This document shows, piece by piece, positions 20,685 to 30,356 of a stretch of DNA of 64,000 nucleotides (the stretch's first letter is position 1; the number at the start of each line of letters is the position of its first letter). The stretch lies in NCBI RefSeq assembly GCF_023169945.1, contig NZ_AP025591.1, positions 1,200,501-1,264,500 of the forward strand. The letters run 5' to 3'. The position numbers and the translations under genes are program-made. The stretch is from Anaeromyxobacter oryzae (GTDB lineage Bacteria > Myxococcota > Myxococcia > Myxococcales > Anaeromyxobacteraceae). Below the pieces are notes generated by a model. The model searched no databases. It was not told the DNA's origin and saw only the letters and a list, made by a program, of their open reading frames with translations.

Positions 20685-21677
20685 TCAGGGGCGGAGCTCG
20701 GCGGCAGCGCGCGTCGCGCCGGCCATCGCCGCCTGCCCCGCCTCGCCCTTGCGCACGACGTCCGCGAGCGCGGCGATGAAGTCGGGCCGCGTCCCGAGCG
20801 CGGGCACGCGCCGGTAGAGGCGCGCGCCGCCCTTCTCGGCGGACTCCTTCGCGAGGATGTCCATGTCGTAGAGCGTCTCGAGGTGCTCGGACACGAAGGC
20901 GATCGGGACCGTGACGATCACCCGATCCCTCGCGTTCGCCGCGAGCCACTCGACGGTGTCCGGGCCGAGCCACTTCGTCGGGCCGACGCGGCTCTGGTAC
21001 GTGACCTGCCAGCGCGCGACGCCGGCGCGCCGCGCCGTCTCGCGGGACGAGAGCTCGATGTACTGCGGGTACGGGTCGCCCTTCCGCACCTGGCTCATGG
21101 GCAGGCCGTGGGCGCTGAACACCACGAGCACGCGATCGCGCAGCTCCGCCGGGACCTGCGCGACGGTCTCCCGCACCGCCGCCGCGGACGCGTCGAGGTA
21201 GCCCGCGTGATCGTGCCACGTGCAGATCTCCGCGAGCGGCCGGTCCTTCGGCCAGAGCCGGCGCAGCTCGACGAGCGAGGACCACGTGGTCGCGTTCGCG
21301 TACTGGGGGTAGAGCGGGAGCGCGACGGCCCGCGTCGCCCCGGCGGCGAGGGCATCGCGGACGCCCTCCTCGGTGTTCGGGTGCCCGCAGCGCATGGCGA
21401 GGTGGCAGGAGTAGCCGGGGCCGAGCGCCCCGGCGAGGGCCCGCGCCTGGGCCTCCGTCCCCTCCACGAGCGGCGACTTCCCGCCGATGAGGGCGTACTT
21501 CTCCGCGGACGACGGCGCCCGCGTCTTCGAGATCAGCTTCGCGAGGAGCGGCCGCAGCGGCCCGAAAGGCGCGGAGATGACGAGCGGATCAGAGAACAGC
21601 TCGTAGAGGTACGGCTCCACCTCGTCGAGGTTCCTCGGACCGCCGAGGTTCATCAGAAAGACGGCGGTGTGGGCCAT
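20685..21677 (-). CDS. hemH: Ferrochelatase
   Basis: Inserts Fe(II) into a porphyrin late in haem synthesis. It has 330 residues beginning MAHTAVFLMNLGGP. The family signatures LVVFSAHGLPMSQVRKGDPY, with the metal-binding His, and VTYQSRVGPTKWLGPDT are present, as is VPIAFVSEHLETLYDMD with the catalytic Glu. Third gene of hemE-hemN-hemH; the 15-bp gap to the convergent J-domain gene holds only a small hairpin. Confidence 0.96.
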   Translation of the reverse strand: MAHTAVFLMNLGGPRNLDEVEPYLYELFSDPLVISAPFGPLRPLLAKLISKTRAPSSAEKYALIGGKSPLVEGTEAQARALAGALGPGYSCHLAMRCGHPNTEEGVRDALAAGATRAVALPLYPQYANATTWSSLVELRRLWPKDRPLAEICTWHDHAGYLDASAAAVRETVAQVPAELRDRVLVVFSAHGLPMSQVRKGDPYPQYIELSSRETARRAGVARWQVTYQSRVGPTKWLGPDTVEWLAANARDRVIVTVPIAFVSEHLETLYDMDILAKESAEKGGARLYRRVPALGTRPDFIAALADVVRKGEAGQAAMAGATRAAAELRP

Positions 21678-21699
21678 GCGTCCCCCGCGTGCAGGCGCG

Positions 21700-23076
21700 C
21701 TAGACGGTCCGCGAGAACTGCTTCTTGCCGTCCGCCTTCTTGAGGTACGCGTCGAACAGCATCGCGACGTTGCGGACGAGGAGCTGACCGAGCGGCGTCA
21801 CCTTCAGCACGTCGCCGTCGAACGTGACGAGCCCGTCGTCCTGCAGCTCCTGCACGCCGCTCTTCAGGTCCGACTCGAGCGCGGCGCGCGCCTCGGAACC
21901 GAACTTCTGCCCGATCTCGCGGAGGTCGAGGCGGAGCAGGCACATCACGCGGTTGATGGCGAACCGGCGCATCACGTCGTCCTGCGACATCGACGCGCCG
22001 CGCTCCACCGGCACCTTCCCGGCGAGGACGTGCGCCTCCCAGTCCTTGAGCTTGTGGGCGTTCTGGGCGTACGCGCCGCCGATGTCCGAGATCGACGTCA
22101 TCCCGAACGCGACGGTGTCGTCGGCCGGACGGACCGTGTACCCCTGGAAGTTGCGGTACAGGTAGCCGCCGGTCTGCGCGACCGCGAGCTCGTCCGACTC
22201 GAGCGCGAAGTGGTCGAGGCCGATGAGGCGGTACCCCGCCTTCGTGAACGCCTCGACGGCGCCGAGGAACAGCTCGACCCGCTGCTCGGTCTTGGGCAGC
22301 GCCTCCTGCGGCAGGAGCCGCTGGTGCGGCTTCGACCAGGGCACGTACGCGAACCCGAACACCGCCATGCGGTCCGGGTGGATCGCGAGGATCCGCTCGA
22401 GGGTGCTCTTCCAGGTGTCGGGCGTCTGGTAGGGCAGGCCGTAGATGAGGTCGAGGTTCACGCCCTTGAAGCCGTTGTCGCGGGCGGCCTGGACGAGGTC
22501 GGCGGTCTCCTTCTCGCCCTGGATCCGGCCCACCACCTCCTGCACCTTCGCGTCGAAGTCCTGGACCCCCATCGAGATCCGGTTGAAGCCGAGCTTCGCG
22601 AGGACCTCGATCTGCGACTTCCGCGTGATGGCGGGGTCGATCTCGATGGCCTTCTCCGCGTCCTTCGTGAACGTGAAGTGGCGCGCGAGGATGTCGTGGC
22701 AGCGGACGAGCTGCTTCTCGTCGAGGAAGGTCGGCGTGCCGCCGCCCCAGTGGAGCTGGCTCGCCGTGCGCCGGTCCTTCAGGCGCTCGGCGACGAGGGC
22801 GACCTCCTTCTCGAGGACGTCGAGGTAGCCGTCGGCGCGGCTCCGGTCGTGCGTCGCGATGACGTTGCAGCCGCAGAACCGGCACATCTCCCGGCAGAAC
22901 GGGAGGTGCACGTAGATCGAGAGCGGCCCCTTCTCCTGGTCGGCGCGGGCGAGGTGGGCCTCGTACTGCGGCGCCTTGAAGGCGTCGGTCCACTCCGGCG
23001 CGGTCGGGTAGCTCGTGTAGCGGGGCCCGGGCCGGTCGTACTTCTTGATGAGCTCCCAGGAGGGGATCTGGATCAC
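21700..23076 (-). CDS. hemN: Oxygen-independent coproporphyrinogen III oxidase
   Basis: Radical SAM enzyme that decarboxylates coproporphyrinogen III to protoporphyrinogen IX without oxygen. It has 458 residues, the length of true HemN. The N-terminal GPRYTSYPTAPEW is HemN-specific. The cluster motif CREMCRFCGCN (CxxxCxxCxC, with the extra Cys) is followed by LHWGGGTPTFL and the HemN C-terminal domain. It lies between hemE and hemH and suits an anaerobic or facultative lifestyle. Confidence 0.96.
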   Translation of the reverse strand: MIQIPSWELIKKYDRPGPRYTSYPTAPEWTDAFKAPQYEAHLARADQEKGPLSIYVHLPFCREMCRFCGCNVIATHDRSRADGYLDVLEKEVALVAERLKDRRTASQLHWGGGTPTFLDEKQLVRCHDILARHFTFTKDAEKAIEIDPAITRKSQIEVLAKLGFNRISMGVQDFDAKVQEVVGRIQGEKETADLVQAARDNGFKGVNLDLIYGLPYQTPDTWKSTLERILAIHPDRMAVFGFAYVPWSKPHQRLLPQEALPKTEQRVELFLGAVEAFTKAGYRLIGLDHFALESDELAVAQTGGYLYRNFQGYTVRPADDTVAFGMTSISDIGGAYAQNAHKLKDWEAHVLAGKVPVERGASMSQDDVMRRFAINRVMCLLRLDLREIGQKFGSEARAALESDLKSGVQELQDDGLVTFDGDVLKVTPLGQLLVRNVAMLFDAYLKKADGKKQFSRTV

Positions 23077-23086
23077 GCGCCTCGCC

Positions 23087-24127
23087 TCACTTCCAGGTGA
23101 ACGCGTGCACCGCGTCCACGACGGCCTTCACGGTCTCCGTCGGCGTGCCGACCTGGATCCCGTGGCCCAGGTTGAAGATGTAACCGGGCCTCGGGCCTGC
23201 CGCCCGGAGCATCGCCTGGGCGCGAGCGACCGCGTTGTCCTTCGGGCCGAGCAGGAGCGTCGAGTCGTAGTTGCCCTGGATCGCGACGCCGGGCACCCGC
23301 GCGCGCGCGTCCTCGATCGGGATCCGCCAGTCGACGGAGATCACGTCGTACCCGAGCTTCGCGATCCGCTCGAGGTGGCTCGTCGTGCCGGTCGAGAAGA
23401 AGATCGACGGGACGCCGGTCTTCTTCACCGCCTCGGCGATCCGCGCGAGGTGCGGGAACGCGAACTCCTCGAGGTCCTCGCGCGCCAGCTCGCCGAGCCA
23501 GCTCTCGAAGATCTGCGCGGCCTCCGCGCCGGCGGCGATCTGCGCCTGGATCTGGACGATGGCGGCCTGCGTGAGCTTCTCGAAGAGCGCGTGGGCGGCC
23601 TTCGGGTCGGCCCAGAGCATCGTCTTGAGCCGCGTGAAGCCCTGGCTCCCGCCCTCGACGACGTAGCTCGCGACCGTGAACGGCCCGCCGACGAAGCCGA
23701 TGAGCGGCACGCGGCCGGCGAGGCCCTTCCGGATCGCCCGGACGCCATCGAGGACGTAGGGCAGGTCCTTCTGCGGATCCGGGATCTTCAGCGCGTCGAC
23801 GTCGGCGCGGGTCCGCACCGGGTTCGCGATCTTCGGCCCGCCGTCGCCCTTCCCCTTCTCGCCCTTCTCGAACGACAGGTCGAGCCCCATCGCCGGCAGG
23901 TGGACGAGGATGTCGGAGAAGAGGATCGCGGCGTCGAACCCGAACTCGTCGATGGGCGCGAGCGTCACCTGCGCGATCAGCTCCGGCGAGCGGCAGAGCT
24001 CGAGGAAGCTGACGTTCGCGCGGACGGCGCGGTACGAGGGCTGGTAGCGACCGGCCTGGCGCATCATCCAGACGGGGATGCGGTCGACGGGCTCGCGGCG
24101 GCAGGCGGCGATGAACCGGTGGGTCAT
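23087..24127 (-). CDS. hemE: Uroporphyrinogen decarboxylase
   Basis: Removes four acetate carboxyls from uroporphyrinogen III. The ATG at 24127 gives 346 residues, beginning MTHRFIAACRREPVDRIPVW; a frame opening upstream lacks family similarity. Signatures are PVWMMRQAGRYQPSYR, ILFSDILVHLPAMGLDL and GFVGGPFTVASY. A -10-like TAAGAT ends 11 nt before the ATG and no clear Shine-Dalgarno is present, so the mRNA may be nearly leaderless. First gene of the hem operon. Confidence 0.96.
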   Translation of the reverse strand: MTHRFIAACRREPVDRIPVWMMRQAGRYQPSYRAVRANVSFLELCRSPELIAQVTLAPIDEFGFDAAILFSDILVHLPAMGLDLSFEKGEKGKGDGGPKIANPVRTRADVDALKIPDPQKDLPYVLDGVRAIRKGLAGRVPLIGFVGGPFTVASYVVEGGSQGFTRLKTMLWADPKAAHALFEKLTQAAIVQIQAQIAAGAEAAQIFESWLGELAREDLEEFAFPHLARIAEAVKKTGVPSIFFSTGTTSHLERIAKLGYDVISVDWRIPIEDARARVPGVAIQGNYDSTLLLGPKDNAVARAQAMLRAAGPRPGYIFNLGHGIQVGTPTETVKAVVDAVHAFTWK

Positions 24128-24717
24128 AGGGGGTCCGCATCTTAGAACAGCTCGCGGACGTAAACACTCCATTAGGGAGGACAGGGGGTCGCGACCGGGC
24201 GGGCGGGCCGCCCGTCGGCGGGCGGTCCGCTTTCGAGCCTTCTCGGCCACCGGATGGGATCTCCCTCTCCCCCCGAGGCGAAACGGCATGACGCGCCCGG
24301 GACTCCAAGATGGGCGGCCGTCCCCGCCTGAGTGGGCGGCCCGCTCCGTGGGCCGGGCCGGTCCTTCGCGGCGGTGCTCGGGACGCGGGACTTTGGCGGT
24401 GTCGATGACCGAACGGGTCCGTGCGCGCGGGGCCGGCGCACGTCCGCTCGTGCCAGCCGCGACAGCATCGACGGCGGCGGCGGTGGCGATGCCGCTCGGC
24501 GGCTGTCACGATCCGTGACAGGCCGGCTGACGTACTGCGGGCCGTTCCGTACGAAACGCCCGGTCCCTGCGCTCCGGCGCGAAGGCCCATCCCGGCTGTC
24601 TCCGCTCCAGTGGGCGACCGGGCTGCTGGCGGTTGTGGGTAGACTGGCGCAGCTCGACCCATCTCGCCATCGACGGCCCGGGCGGCGGAGGCCAGATCCC
24701 CGGGCCGGAGGCGAAGC
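24128..24717. other. 590-bp intergenic region between hemE and the Vps62/beta-barrel gene
   Basis: Divergent promoter region with no supported gene. It contains TAAGAT (minus, 24144-24139) for hemE, a perfect operator-like palindrome at 24504-24520, a CGTAC...GTACG pair near 24531-24553, and a -10-like TAGACT at 24640-24645 for the plus-strand gene. The rest is GC-rich and includes a CCCTCTCCCCCCGAGG fragment resembling half of the 6467-6501 repeat. Confidence 0.5.
24504..24520. promoter_or_regulatory. Operator-like palindrome TGTCACG-ATC-CGTGACA
   Basis: Two perfect 7-bp arms around a 3-nt spacer, 198 bp upstream of the 24718 start and 377 bp from hemE. Symmetry and size fit a dimeric repressor or CRP-family site, but the regulator cannot be named. 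Confidence 0.45.
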
Positions 24718-27237
24718 GTGGGTGCTCCGGAGTCGCGTCCCCCTCGCGCCCTGCGTGCGCGCGCGGCGAGCGCCTGCGCCGCGCTGCTGGCGCTGGCGGT
24801 CGTCCCCGTGCAGCGCGCCGGTGCGGACGAGCCCCTCGCGCCGGGGGGCCATCGCATTCCCCCCGCGGGTTACCTGGCGTACGTGCCGCTCGAGTCCCTC
24901 CGCGTGGTGCGGGCGACGGCCGAGTCCGAGCTCGTGCAGCTCTACGGCGACCGCGCGTCCCCCGCCTACGTCGACGAGACGCCGAAGGACGGCATCGACG
25001 ATGCGCGGGGGAAGCTGCTCCTCGCCCTCGCGGTCCGGTTCTCGCCGTACCTCGTCCGCAACACCACCTCGATCCCCATGGACTGGAAGCGGTTCGCCAC
25101 GCGGACGAGGAGCTTCCCGCTCCACGTCGACCGCTGGGAGCTGTCGACGTCCCCCGAGCAGCTCGTCCGGCGGGAGCAGATCGATCTCGACGCGCTCCGG
25201 GCCCGACCGTGCCCGAGGTCCGATCCCGACGCGGCCCCGCTCCTCGACGACTGCGCCCTCGTGAGGCTGCTGCAAGAGCTCGATCCGGACGCGCCCCGGG
25301 ACGAGCGCGCGCGCACCCTCGCCGACGGAGCGCGACGCTCGCCCTTCACGGTGCTGTACCTCGACTTCCCGGGCGACGATCCCGAGAGCTGGAAGGCGGA
25401 GTACGAGGCCGACTTCGGTGGCCAGCTGCGGCGCGAGTACCAGGGGTTCAAGAAGGCCTACGTGCACCCCTTCGTCGTCGCGGCCGCGCGGGGCGGCCTC
25501 GAGCTCGTCCTCCAGTACTGGCTCTTCTATCCATTCAACGACGGCGCCAACAAGCACGAGGGGGACTGGGAGCACGTCAACGTGGTGGTGAGCCCCCGCT
25601 CGCGCGTGGGACAACCGCTCTCCGCGGCGGACCTCGGCGCCATCCTCTCCCGCGATCCGCACGGGCTCGACGGCGACGATCCGCTGGTGATCGCGCGGAT
25701 CGAGAACTTCCTCCACGGGAAGGTCTTCGTCCTCGACTTCACGGCGCCGAACGTCTATTCGCCGCGGGCGGCGTGGGAGGCGCAGATCGCCAGCCATCCG
25801 CCCGATCGGCTCGGGGAGCGCGAGCTCCTCCGCGACGTTCGCGCCCGCGCCTATGCGGACCGCGAGGAGCGGGTGGTGAACACGCACCCCATCGCGTTCA
25901 TCGGCGCGGACAGCAAGGGGCCCGAGCTGCTCCTGGCCGGCCCCGGAGCCCGGAACCGGGACTCCCACGCCACGTACCCGTTCCACGGAACGTACACGGA
26001 GGTCGGCCCCGGCGGCGCGACGGAGGACATCCCCTCCACGTTCGACCTCTGGCGCCACACGGGAAAGGGCGCCCTGCCGTGGCCTGCGAACGTCGAGCGG
26101 TTCGACGATCCGGCGAGCCTGGAGATCATCCCGGACTGGGAGCGCGTCCGCGACCTCGCGAGATCCGACCCCGACGTCCGCCGCGAATGGAGCTGGCTCT
26201 TCCTGCCCATCCGCTGGGGCTATCCCGCCGTCCCGTCGCCGCTGGCGGGCGTCGTGGGTCACGCCGAGACCGGGAACCTGTCGCCGCCGGGACCCGCGTA
26301 CAACGGTGGCTGGAACCGCACCGGCGCCGCGGGCGGCTTCGAGCGCTACGATCCCAACCGTTACTCCTCGCTCTTCCCGCTCTCCCCGGTCGACGCGTTC
26401 CAGAACGACTTCGGGTTCCTCAACGCGCCCGTGGTCGTCTTCACGGTCCTGCCTCCCTTCGACCTCCTCTACCGGCTGGTGTGGCGGCCGCTGCGCGCGC
26501 TGATTGGGCCGGCGCCGTCGCCGGTCTTCCTCCCGGCCGCCCCCGTCCAGCGTCGCATCGTGGGGATCTCCGTCGGCGTCTTCGTGAACGCGCTGCCGAG
26601 CTCCGTCGGCGCGGCGTTCGTCAACTCCGCGCAGCTACCGGACATCGACCGGCACCTGGCGGCCGCTGGGATCAGCGGCCCGGTGACCACCTCCACCACG
26701 GCCGACACCGCGCCCTACCCGTCGTTCCAGGTGCAGTTCTATCTCACCCCTCGCCTCGTCTCGCAGAACACCTTCCGCTACTCCCGCAACACGATCGACG
26801 TCGCGGTCCTCCCGACCAGCGCGAGCGGCGCGGCGACCCTCAGCGGATCGCTGCAGATGTACGAGTACGCGGGGAGCGTCCGCTTCAACCTCCTCACCGG
26901 GCGGATCCAGCCGTTCCTCAAGGCAGGCTACGGGTACAGCTGGTATCGGCTGCAGGGCGTGACGGTCGACGGCCAGAAGATCGATCCGCCCAGCTCGCCG
27001 TTCCTGCACAGGCCGTCCTTCTGGCCCAACACCTTCCATTACGGCATCGGGATCGAGGCGAACCTCACCGAGACGGAGGCGCCGTTCACGGGCGTCGGCA
27101 TCGGCCTCAAGCTCGAGAGCAACGTGTTCACGCACTCGCTGGGCCTCGCGCTCCACGACAACGCCCGGCTCGGGCTCGTCGCCGACGCGTCGGTCACCCG
27201 GCCGAACGTGGACCTCGCCCTGGTCCTGAGCTTCTGA
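24718..27237 (+). CDS. Secreted Vps62-like domain fused to a C-terminal outer-membrane beta-barrel
   Basis: 839 residues; GTG start with GGAGG about 7 nt upstream. Signal peptide (about 1-36): Arg-rich N-region, Ala/Leu/Val core, cleavage after RAGA. Residues 50-560 resemble the Vps62/DUF946-type fold, recognised by YWLFYPFND (267-275) and KHEGDWEHV (279-287). From about 615, alternating amphipathic strands follow (GISVGVFVNALP, FQVQFYLTP, YAGSVRFNLL, PFLKAGYGYSWY, GVGIGLKLESN), and the chain ends in Phe, the usual C-terminal OMP signal. I infer surface or periplasmic display by a small barrel. Function unknown; the domain also occurs in uncharacterised secreted proteins. Monocistronic, between two convergent or divergent neighbours. 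Confidence 0.7.
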   Translation: MGAPESRPPRALRARAASACAALLALAVVPVQRAGADEPLAPGGHRIPPAGYLAYVPLESLRVVRATAESELVQLYGDRASPAYVDETPKDGIDDARGKLLLALAVRFSPYLVRNTTSIPMDWKRFATRTRSFPLHVDRWELSTSPEQLVRREQIDLDALRARPCPRSDPDAAPLLDDCALVRLLQELDPDAPRDERARTLADGARRSPFTVLYLDFPGDDPESWKAEYEADFGGQLRREYQGFKKAYVHPFVVAAARGGLELVLQYWLFYPFNDGANKHEGDWEHVNVVVSPRSRVGQPLSAADLGAILSRDPHGLDGDDPLVIARIENFLHGKVFVLDFTAPNVYSPRAAWEAQIASHPPDRLGERELLRDVRARAYADREERVVNTHPIAFIGADSKGPELLLAGPGARNRDSHATYPFHGTYTEVGPGGATEDIPSTFDLWRHTGKGALPWPANVERFDDPASLEIIPDWERVRDLARSDPDVRREWSWLFLPIRWGYPAVPSPLAGVVGHAETGNLSPPGPAYNGGWNRTGAAGGFERYDPNRYSSLFPLSPVDAFQNDFGFLNAPVVVFTVLPPFDLLYRLVWRPLRALIGPAPSPVFLPAAPVQRRIVGISVGVFVNALPSSVGAAFVNSAQLPDIDRHLAAAGISGPVTTSTTADTAPYPSFQVQFYLTPRLVSQNTFRYSRNTIDVAVLPTSASGAATLSGSLQMYEYAGSVRFNLLTGRIQPFLKAGYGYSWYRLQGVTVDGQKIDPPSSPFLHRPSFWPNTFHYGIGIEANLTETEAPFTGVGIGLKLESNVFTHSLGLALHDNARLGLVADASVTRPNVDLALVLSF

Positions 27238-27313
27238 CGGCGGGGCGCGACCTCGATCGCCGCGGCCCCCGGGCGCGCGCTCCCCCTCCGTGCACTCCGC
27301 GCGATCTGCGCGG

Positions 27314-28405
27314 TCAGCTCTCCGCGCCCTTCTCGCCGTACCGAAGCGGCACGTAGTCGCAGAACGGCTCCTCTGCGAGCCGGTCGCCGTGCACCGCCTC
27401 GGCGCGGGCCCGACAGCCGCCGCAGACGTTGAGGTACTCGCAGGAGCCGCAGCGCCCCTTGTAGCTCTCGAAGTCGCGCAGCTGCTGGAACAGCGGCGAC
27501 GTCTCCCAGATCTCCTTGAAGGGCTTCTCGCGGACGTTGCCGGCGCTCGCCGCCATGTACGAGCACGCCTGCACGTCGCCGAAGCAGTTCACGAGGCAGA
27601 TGGTCTGGGCGGCGATGCAGCCCTTGCCGCCGCCGGTCGAGAACGAGAGCGAGCGTCGCTCGAGCCGCTCGTCCTTCGGCCTGGCCTTGTTCTTCTGCAG
27701 GACGACCCGGTAGTAGTGCGGCGCGCACGTGGGCCGCATCAGCAGCTCCGGCTCTTCCTTCTCGGTCTCGTAGTGCCAGTCGAGGAGCTTGTTGTAGTCC
27801 TCGGTCGACACGAGCTCGTTCATGATGTCGGCCCCGCGGCCCGTGGGCACGATCATGAACATGTACCAGGCCCTGGCCCCGAGCTCCTTCGCGAGCGCGT
27901 AGACCCTCGGGACCTCGTCCTGGTTGCGCTTGGTGAACGACGAGTTCACGAGGAACGGGATGCCGTGCGCCCGCAGCCGCTGCGAGGCCCGGATCGTGGC
28001 GTCGAACGCGCCCGGCGCCTGCCTGAAGTCGTCGTGGGTCCTGGCGGTGGCGCCGTCCAGCGACAGCGACACCATGCGGATGCCGGACTCCTTCATGCGC
28101 TCGCAGGCGGCGTCGTCGACGAGGAGGCCGTTCGTCGCGATGCACATGCGGAGGCCGAGGCCGGTGCCGTGCTTCGCGATCTGCCACAGGTCGGGGCGAA
28201 GGAGCGGCTCGCCGCCGGAGAGCACGAGGACGGGCTTGGCGTAGGCGGCGAGCTCGTCGAGGAACTTCAGCGCCGCGGCGGTGTCGAAGCCGCCCGCGGC
28301 GGACGACAGCTCGGACGACGAGCGGCAGTGGACGCAGCGGAGGTTGCAGCGGCGCGTGATCTCCCACGCGATCCACTTCGGCACGAACTCTTGCTGACGC
28401 GACAT
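27314..28405 (-). CDS. Radical SAM/SPASM protein, AhbD/NirJ-like
   Basis: 363 residues with the ATG at 28405 ([15 protein letters not shown]); the frame opens 16 codons upstream without support. The radical SAM motif CNLRCVHC is at 20-27, with [12 protein letters not shown] and SLSLDGA downstream. The C-terminal SPASM-like region has several Cys ([32 protein letters not shown]). The closing [18 protein letters not shown] matches the AhbC/AhbD/NirJ haem-modifying group as I recall it. It could make haem by the sirohaem branch or mature a peptide. It lies at the end of the lipid A run and 3 kb from hemE. Confidence 0.7.
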   Translation of the reverse strand: MSRQQEFVPKWIAWEITRRCNLRCVHCRSSSELSSAAGGFDTAAALKFLDELAAYAKPVLVLSGGEPLLRPDLWQIAKHGTGLGLRMCIATNGLLVDDAACERMKESGIRMVSLSLDGATARTHDDFRQAPGAFDATIRASQRLRAHGIPFLVNSSFTKRNQDEVPRVYALAKELGARAWYMFMIVPTGRGADIMNELVSTEDYNKLLDWHYETEKEEPELLMRPTCAPHYYRVVLQKNKARPKDERLERRSLSFSTGGGKGCIAAQTICLVNCFGDVQACSYMAASAGNVREKPFKEIWETSPLFQQLRDFESYKGRCGSCEYLNVCGGCRARAEAVHGDRLAEEPFCDYVPLRYGEKGAES

Positions 28406-28466
28406 GTCTCGATAGCCTTTCACGAGGCGACGATCCGGACAAGGGGAGCCCACGGATCGCGCGCCC

Positions 28467-28754
28467 TCACCCGCCCAGCGCAGCCGACGCAGCCGCCGCG
28501 CTCACGCCGGCGACCCGGACGGTCTTCCTCCGCCCCGTGTCCCCGCGGGCGATCACGACGTCTGCCTTCCGGACCCCGAGCGCGTCCGCCAGGAACTCCA
28601 CGAGCGCGGCGTTGGCCTCGCCGTCCACCGGCGGCGCCGCGAGCTGGATCTTGAGGCGGCCGTCGTGCTCGCCGACGACCTTGGTGCGCGACGCGCGCGG
28701 CTGGACGAGCACCTCGAGCACCACCCCGCCCGCCTCGTCGCGCGCCCACGCCAT
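28467..28754 (-). CDS. yggU: DUF167 family protein (YggU-like)
   Basis: 95-residue protein that begins inside the lpxI stop (TGATG). The family core is [37 protein letters not shown] and the C-terminal [15 protein letters not shown]. The fold is known from structural work, but the function is unknown. Its tight overlap with lpxI makes co-expression with lipid A genes certain, while a functional link is not implied. Confidence 0.9.
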   Translation of the reverse strand: MAWARDEAGGVVLEVLVQPRASRTKVVGEHDGRLKIQLAAPPVDGEANAALVEFLADALGVRKADVVIARGDTGRRKTVRVAGVSAAAASAALGG

Positions 28755-29560
28755 CACGAGAGACCGAGGAGGACGATCTTCGCCCGGTCGGCCTTCTCGA
28801 CCATGACCGGGAGATCCATCACGAGCGTCGCGCCCGCCTCGACGGCGAGCACCCGCCCCTTCGCCTCGCGGATCGTGTCGACCGTGTCCGGGCCGACCGC
28901 CGGCAGGTCGAAGCGCCGGTCCTGGCCGGGCTTCACCGCCTTCGCGACCACGAACCCGCCGGAGCGCGCGAGCTCGCCGCCGCGGCGAATGCACGCGTCG
29001 GTGCCCTCGAGCGCCTCGACCGCGAGCGCGACCCGGTCCTTCACGACGACGGTCTGCCCGAGGTCGAGCCGCCCGATGCCGCGGGCGAGCTCGAGCCCGT
29101 AGCGCGCGTCCTCGAGCTCCTCCGCCGTCGGCTGGTGCCGGCCCATGACGCCGGCGGTCGCGAGGCGATCCTGCAGGTACGGCGTCGGATCGGTGATCGG
29201 GACGCCCTCCTCCTCGAGGAAGCGGGCCATGGCGCGGAGCAGGTTGTCGTCGGAGCGGATGGCCACGCGCGCGAGCACGCGGATGCCGGTCGCGTCGAGC
29301 ATCGCGTCGGCGAAGAAGCGCCGCTTGGTGATGGCGCCGAGCATGACGCTCTGCGTGGCGCCGCCGGCCTTGAGCCCCTCGAGGAGGTGCCCGATCTGCC
29401 CGAGCTTCACCCAGGTGATCGCGTCCACCGCCTCGGCGAGGGCCGGATCCGTCTCGTTCCGGTGCGCGACCGCCACGACGCGGTGCCCGGCGCGGCGGGC
29501 GCTCTCGGCGAAGAGGAGCGGGAACCGGCCGCCGCCGGCGATGAGGCCGATCGTCGACAT
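28754..29560 (-). CDS. lpxI: UDP-2,3-diacylglucosamine pyrophosphatase LpxI
   Basis: Fourth step of lipid A synthesis, in the LpxI (DUF1009) form used instead of LpxH in many non-enteric Gram-negatives. It has 268 residues: an N-terminal LpxI domain starting [19 protein letters not shown], and a C-terminal domain with [19 protein letters not shown] and the Asp-containing [12 protein letters not shown]. It lies 3 bp after lpxA, so lpxD-fabZ-lpxA-lpxI form one pathway block. Confidence 0.94.
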   Translation of the reverse strand: MSTIGLIAGGGRFPLLFAESARRAGHRVVAVAHRNETDPALAEAVDAITWVKLGQIGHLLEGLKAGGATQSVMLGAITKRRFFADAMLDATGIRVLARVAIRSDDNLLRAMARFLEEEGVPITDPTPYLQDRLATAGVMGRHQPTAEELEDARYGLELARGIGRLDLGQTVVVKDRVALAVEALEGTDACIRRGGELARSGGFVVAKAVKPGQDRRFDLPAVGPDTVDTIREAKGRVLAVEAGATLVMDLPVMVEKADRAKIVLLGLS

Positions 29561-29563
29561 GCC

Positions 29564-30337
29564 CTACCGCGTGATGCCGCGCTGGGAGCCCTTCAGGAAG
29601 GCGATGAAGTGATCGGTCTCGGGGTGGCCGGCGAGCTCCGCCTCGAGCTGCGCGATCGCCTCGGCGAGGCCGAGGTTCGAGCGGAACACGATCTTGTAGG
29701 CCTGCTTCACCCGGCCGATCTGCTCCTCGTTCATCCCGGCGCGCTGCATGCCGATGGTGTTCAGGCCCGCGAGCTCGGCGCGGCTCCCCGCGACGGTGCA
29801 GTAGGGCGCGATGTCCATCGCGACGCCGGTCATCCCGCCGACGAAGGCGAGGCGCCCGATCCGGCAGAACTGGTGCGAGGCGGAGAGGCCGCCGAAGTGG
29901 ACGTGATCCTCGATCAGCACGTGCCCGGCGATCGCGACCGAGTTCGCGATGATCGCGCCGTCGCCCACGTTGCTGTCGTGGCCGATGTGGCTGTTCGCCA
30001 TGAGGAGGCAGCCGGAGCCGATCCGGGTGACGCCGCCGCCGCCCACGGTGCCGAGGTTCACCGTCGCGAACTCGCGGAACGTGTTCCGGTCGCCGATCTC
30101 GAGGGTGGTCGGCTCGCCCCGGTACTTGAGGTCCTGCGGGACGCCGCCGATCACGCAGTGCGAGAAGAAGCGGTTGCTCGCGCCGACGGTGGTGCGGCCG
30201 GTCACGACCGCGTGCGGCGAGACGACGTTCCCGGGGCCCATCTTCACGTGGGCGCCGACGAACGCGAACGCGCCGATCTCGCAGGTCGGATCGACCAGCG
30301 CGCCCGGCTCGACGACGGCGGTGGGGTGGATCGCCAC
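29564..30337 (-). CDS. lpxA: Acyl-[ACP]-UDP-N-acetylglucosamine O-acyltransferase
   Basis: First acyl transfer of lipid A synthesis. It has 257 residues, the family length, built from hexapeptide left-handed beta-helix repeats ([14 protein letters not shown]..., [16 protein letters not shown]). The catalytic His lies in the [13 protein letters not shown] segment and the helix-rich C-terminal domain follows ([23 protein letters not shown]). Operon position is between fabZ and lpxI. Confidence 0.96.
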   Translation of the reverse strand: MAIHPTAVVEPGALVDPTCEIGAFAFVGAHVKMGPGNVVSPHAVVTGRTTVGASNRFFSHCVIGGVPQDLKYRGEPTTLEIGDRNTFREFATVNLGTVGGGGVTRIGSGCLLMANSHIGHDSNVGDGAIIANSVAIAGHVLIEDHVHFGGLSASHQFCRIGRLAFVGGMTGVAMDIAPYCTVAGSRAELAGLNTIGMQRAGMNEEQIGRVKQAYKIVFRSNLGLAEAIAQLEAELAGHPETDHFIAFLKGSQRGITR

Positions 30338-30356
30338 GATCGGTGCCCTCCGGTTC

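Noticed and set aside
24128..24717. Candidate small genes in the hemE upstream region
   Set aside because: Open frames there have Arg/Pro/Gly-rich, unrecognisable products and no ribosome-binding sites.
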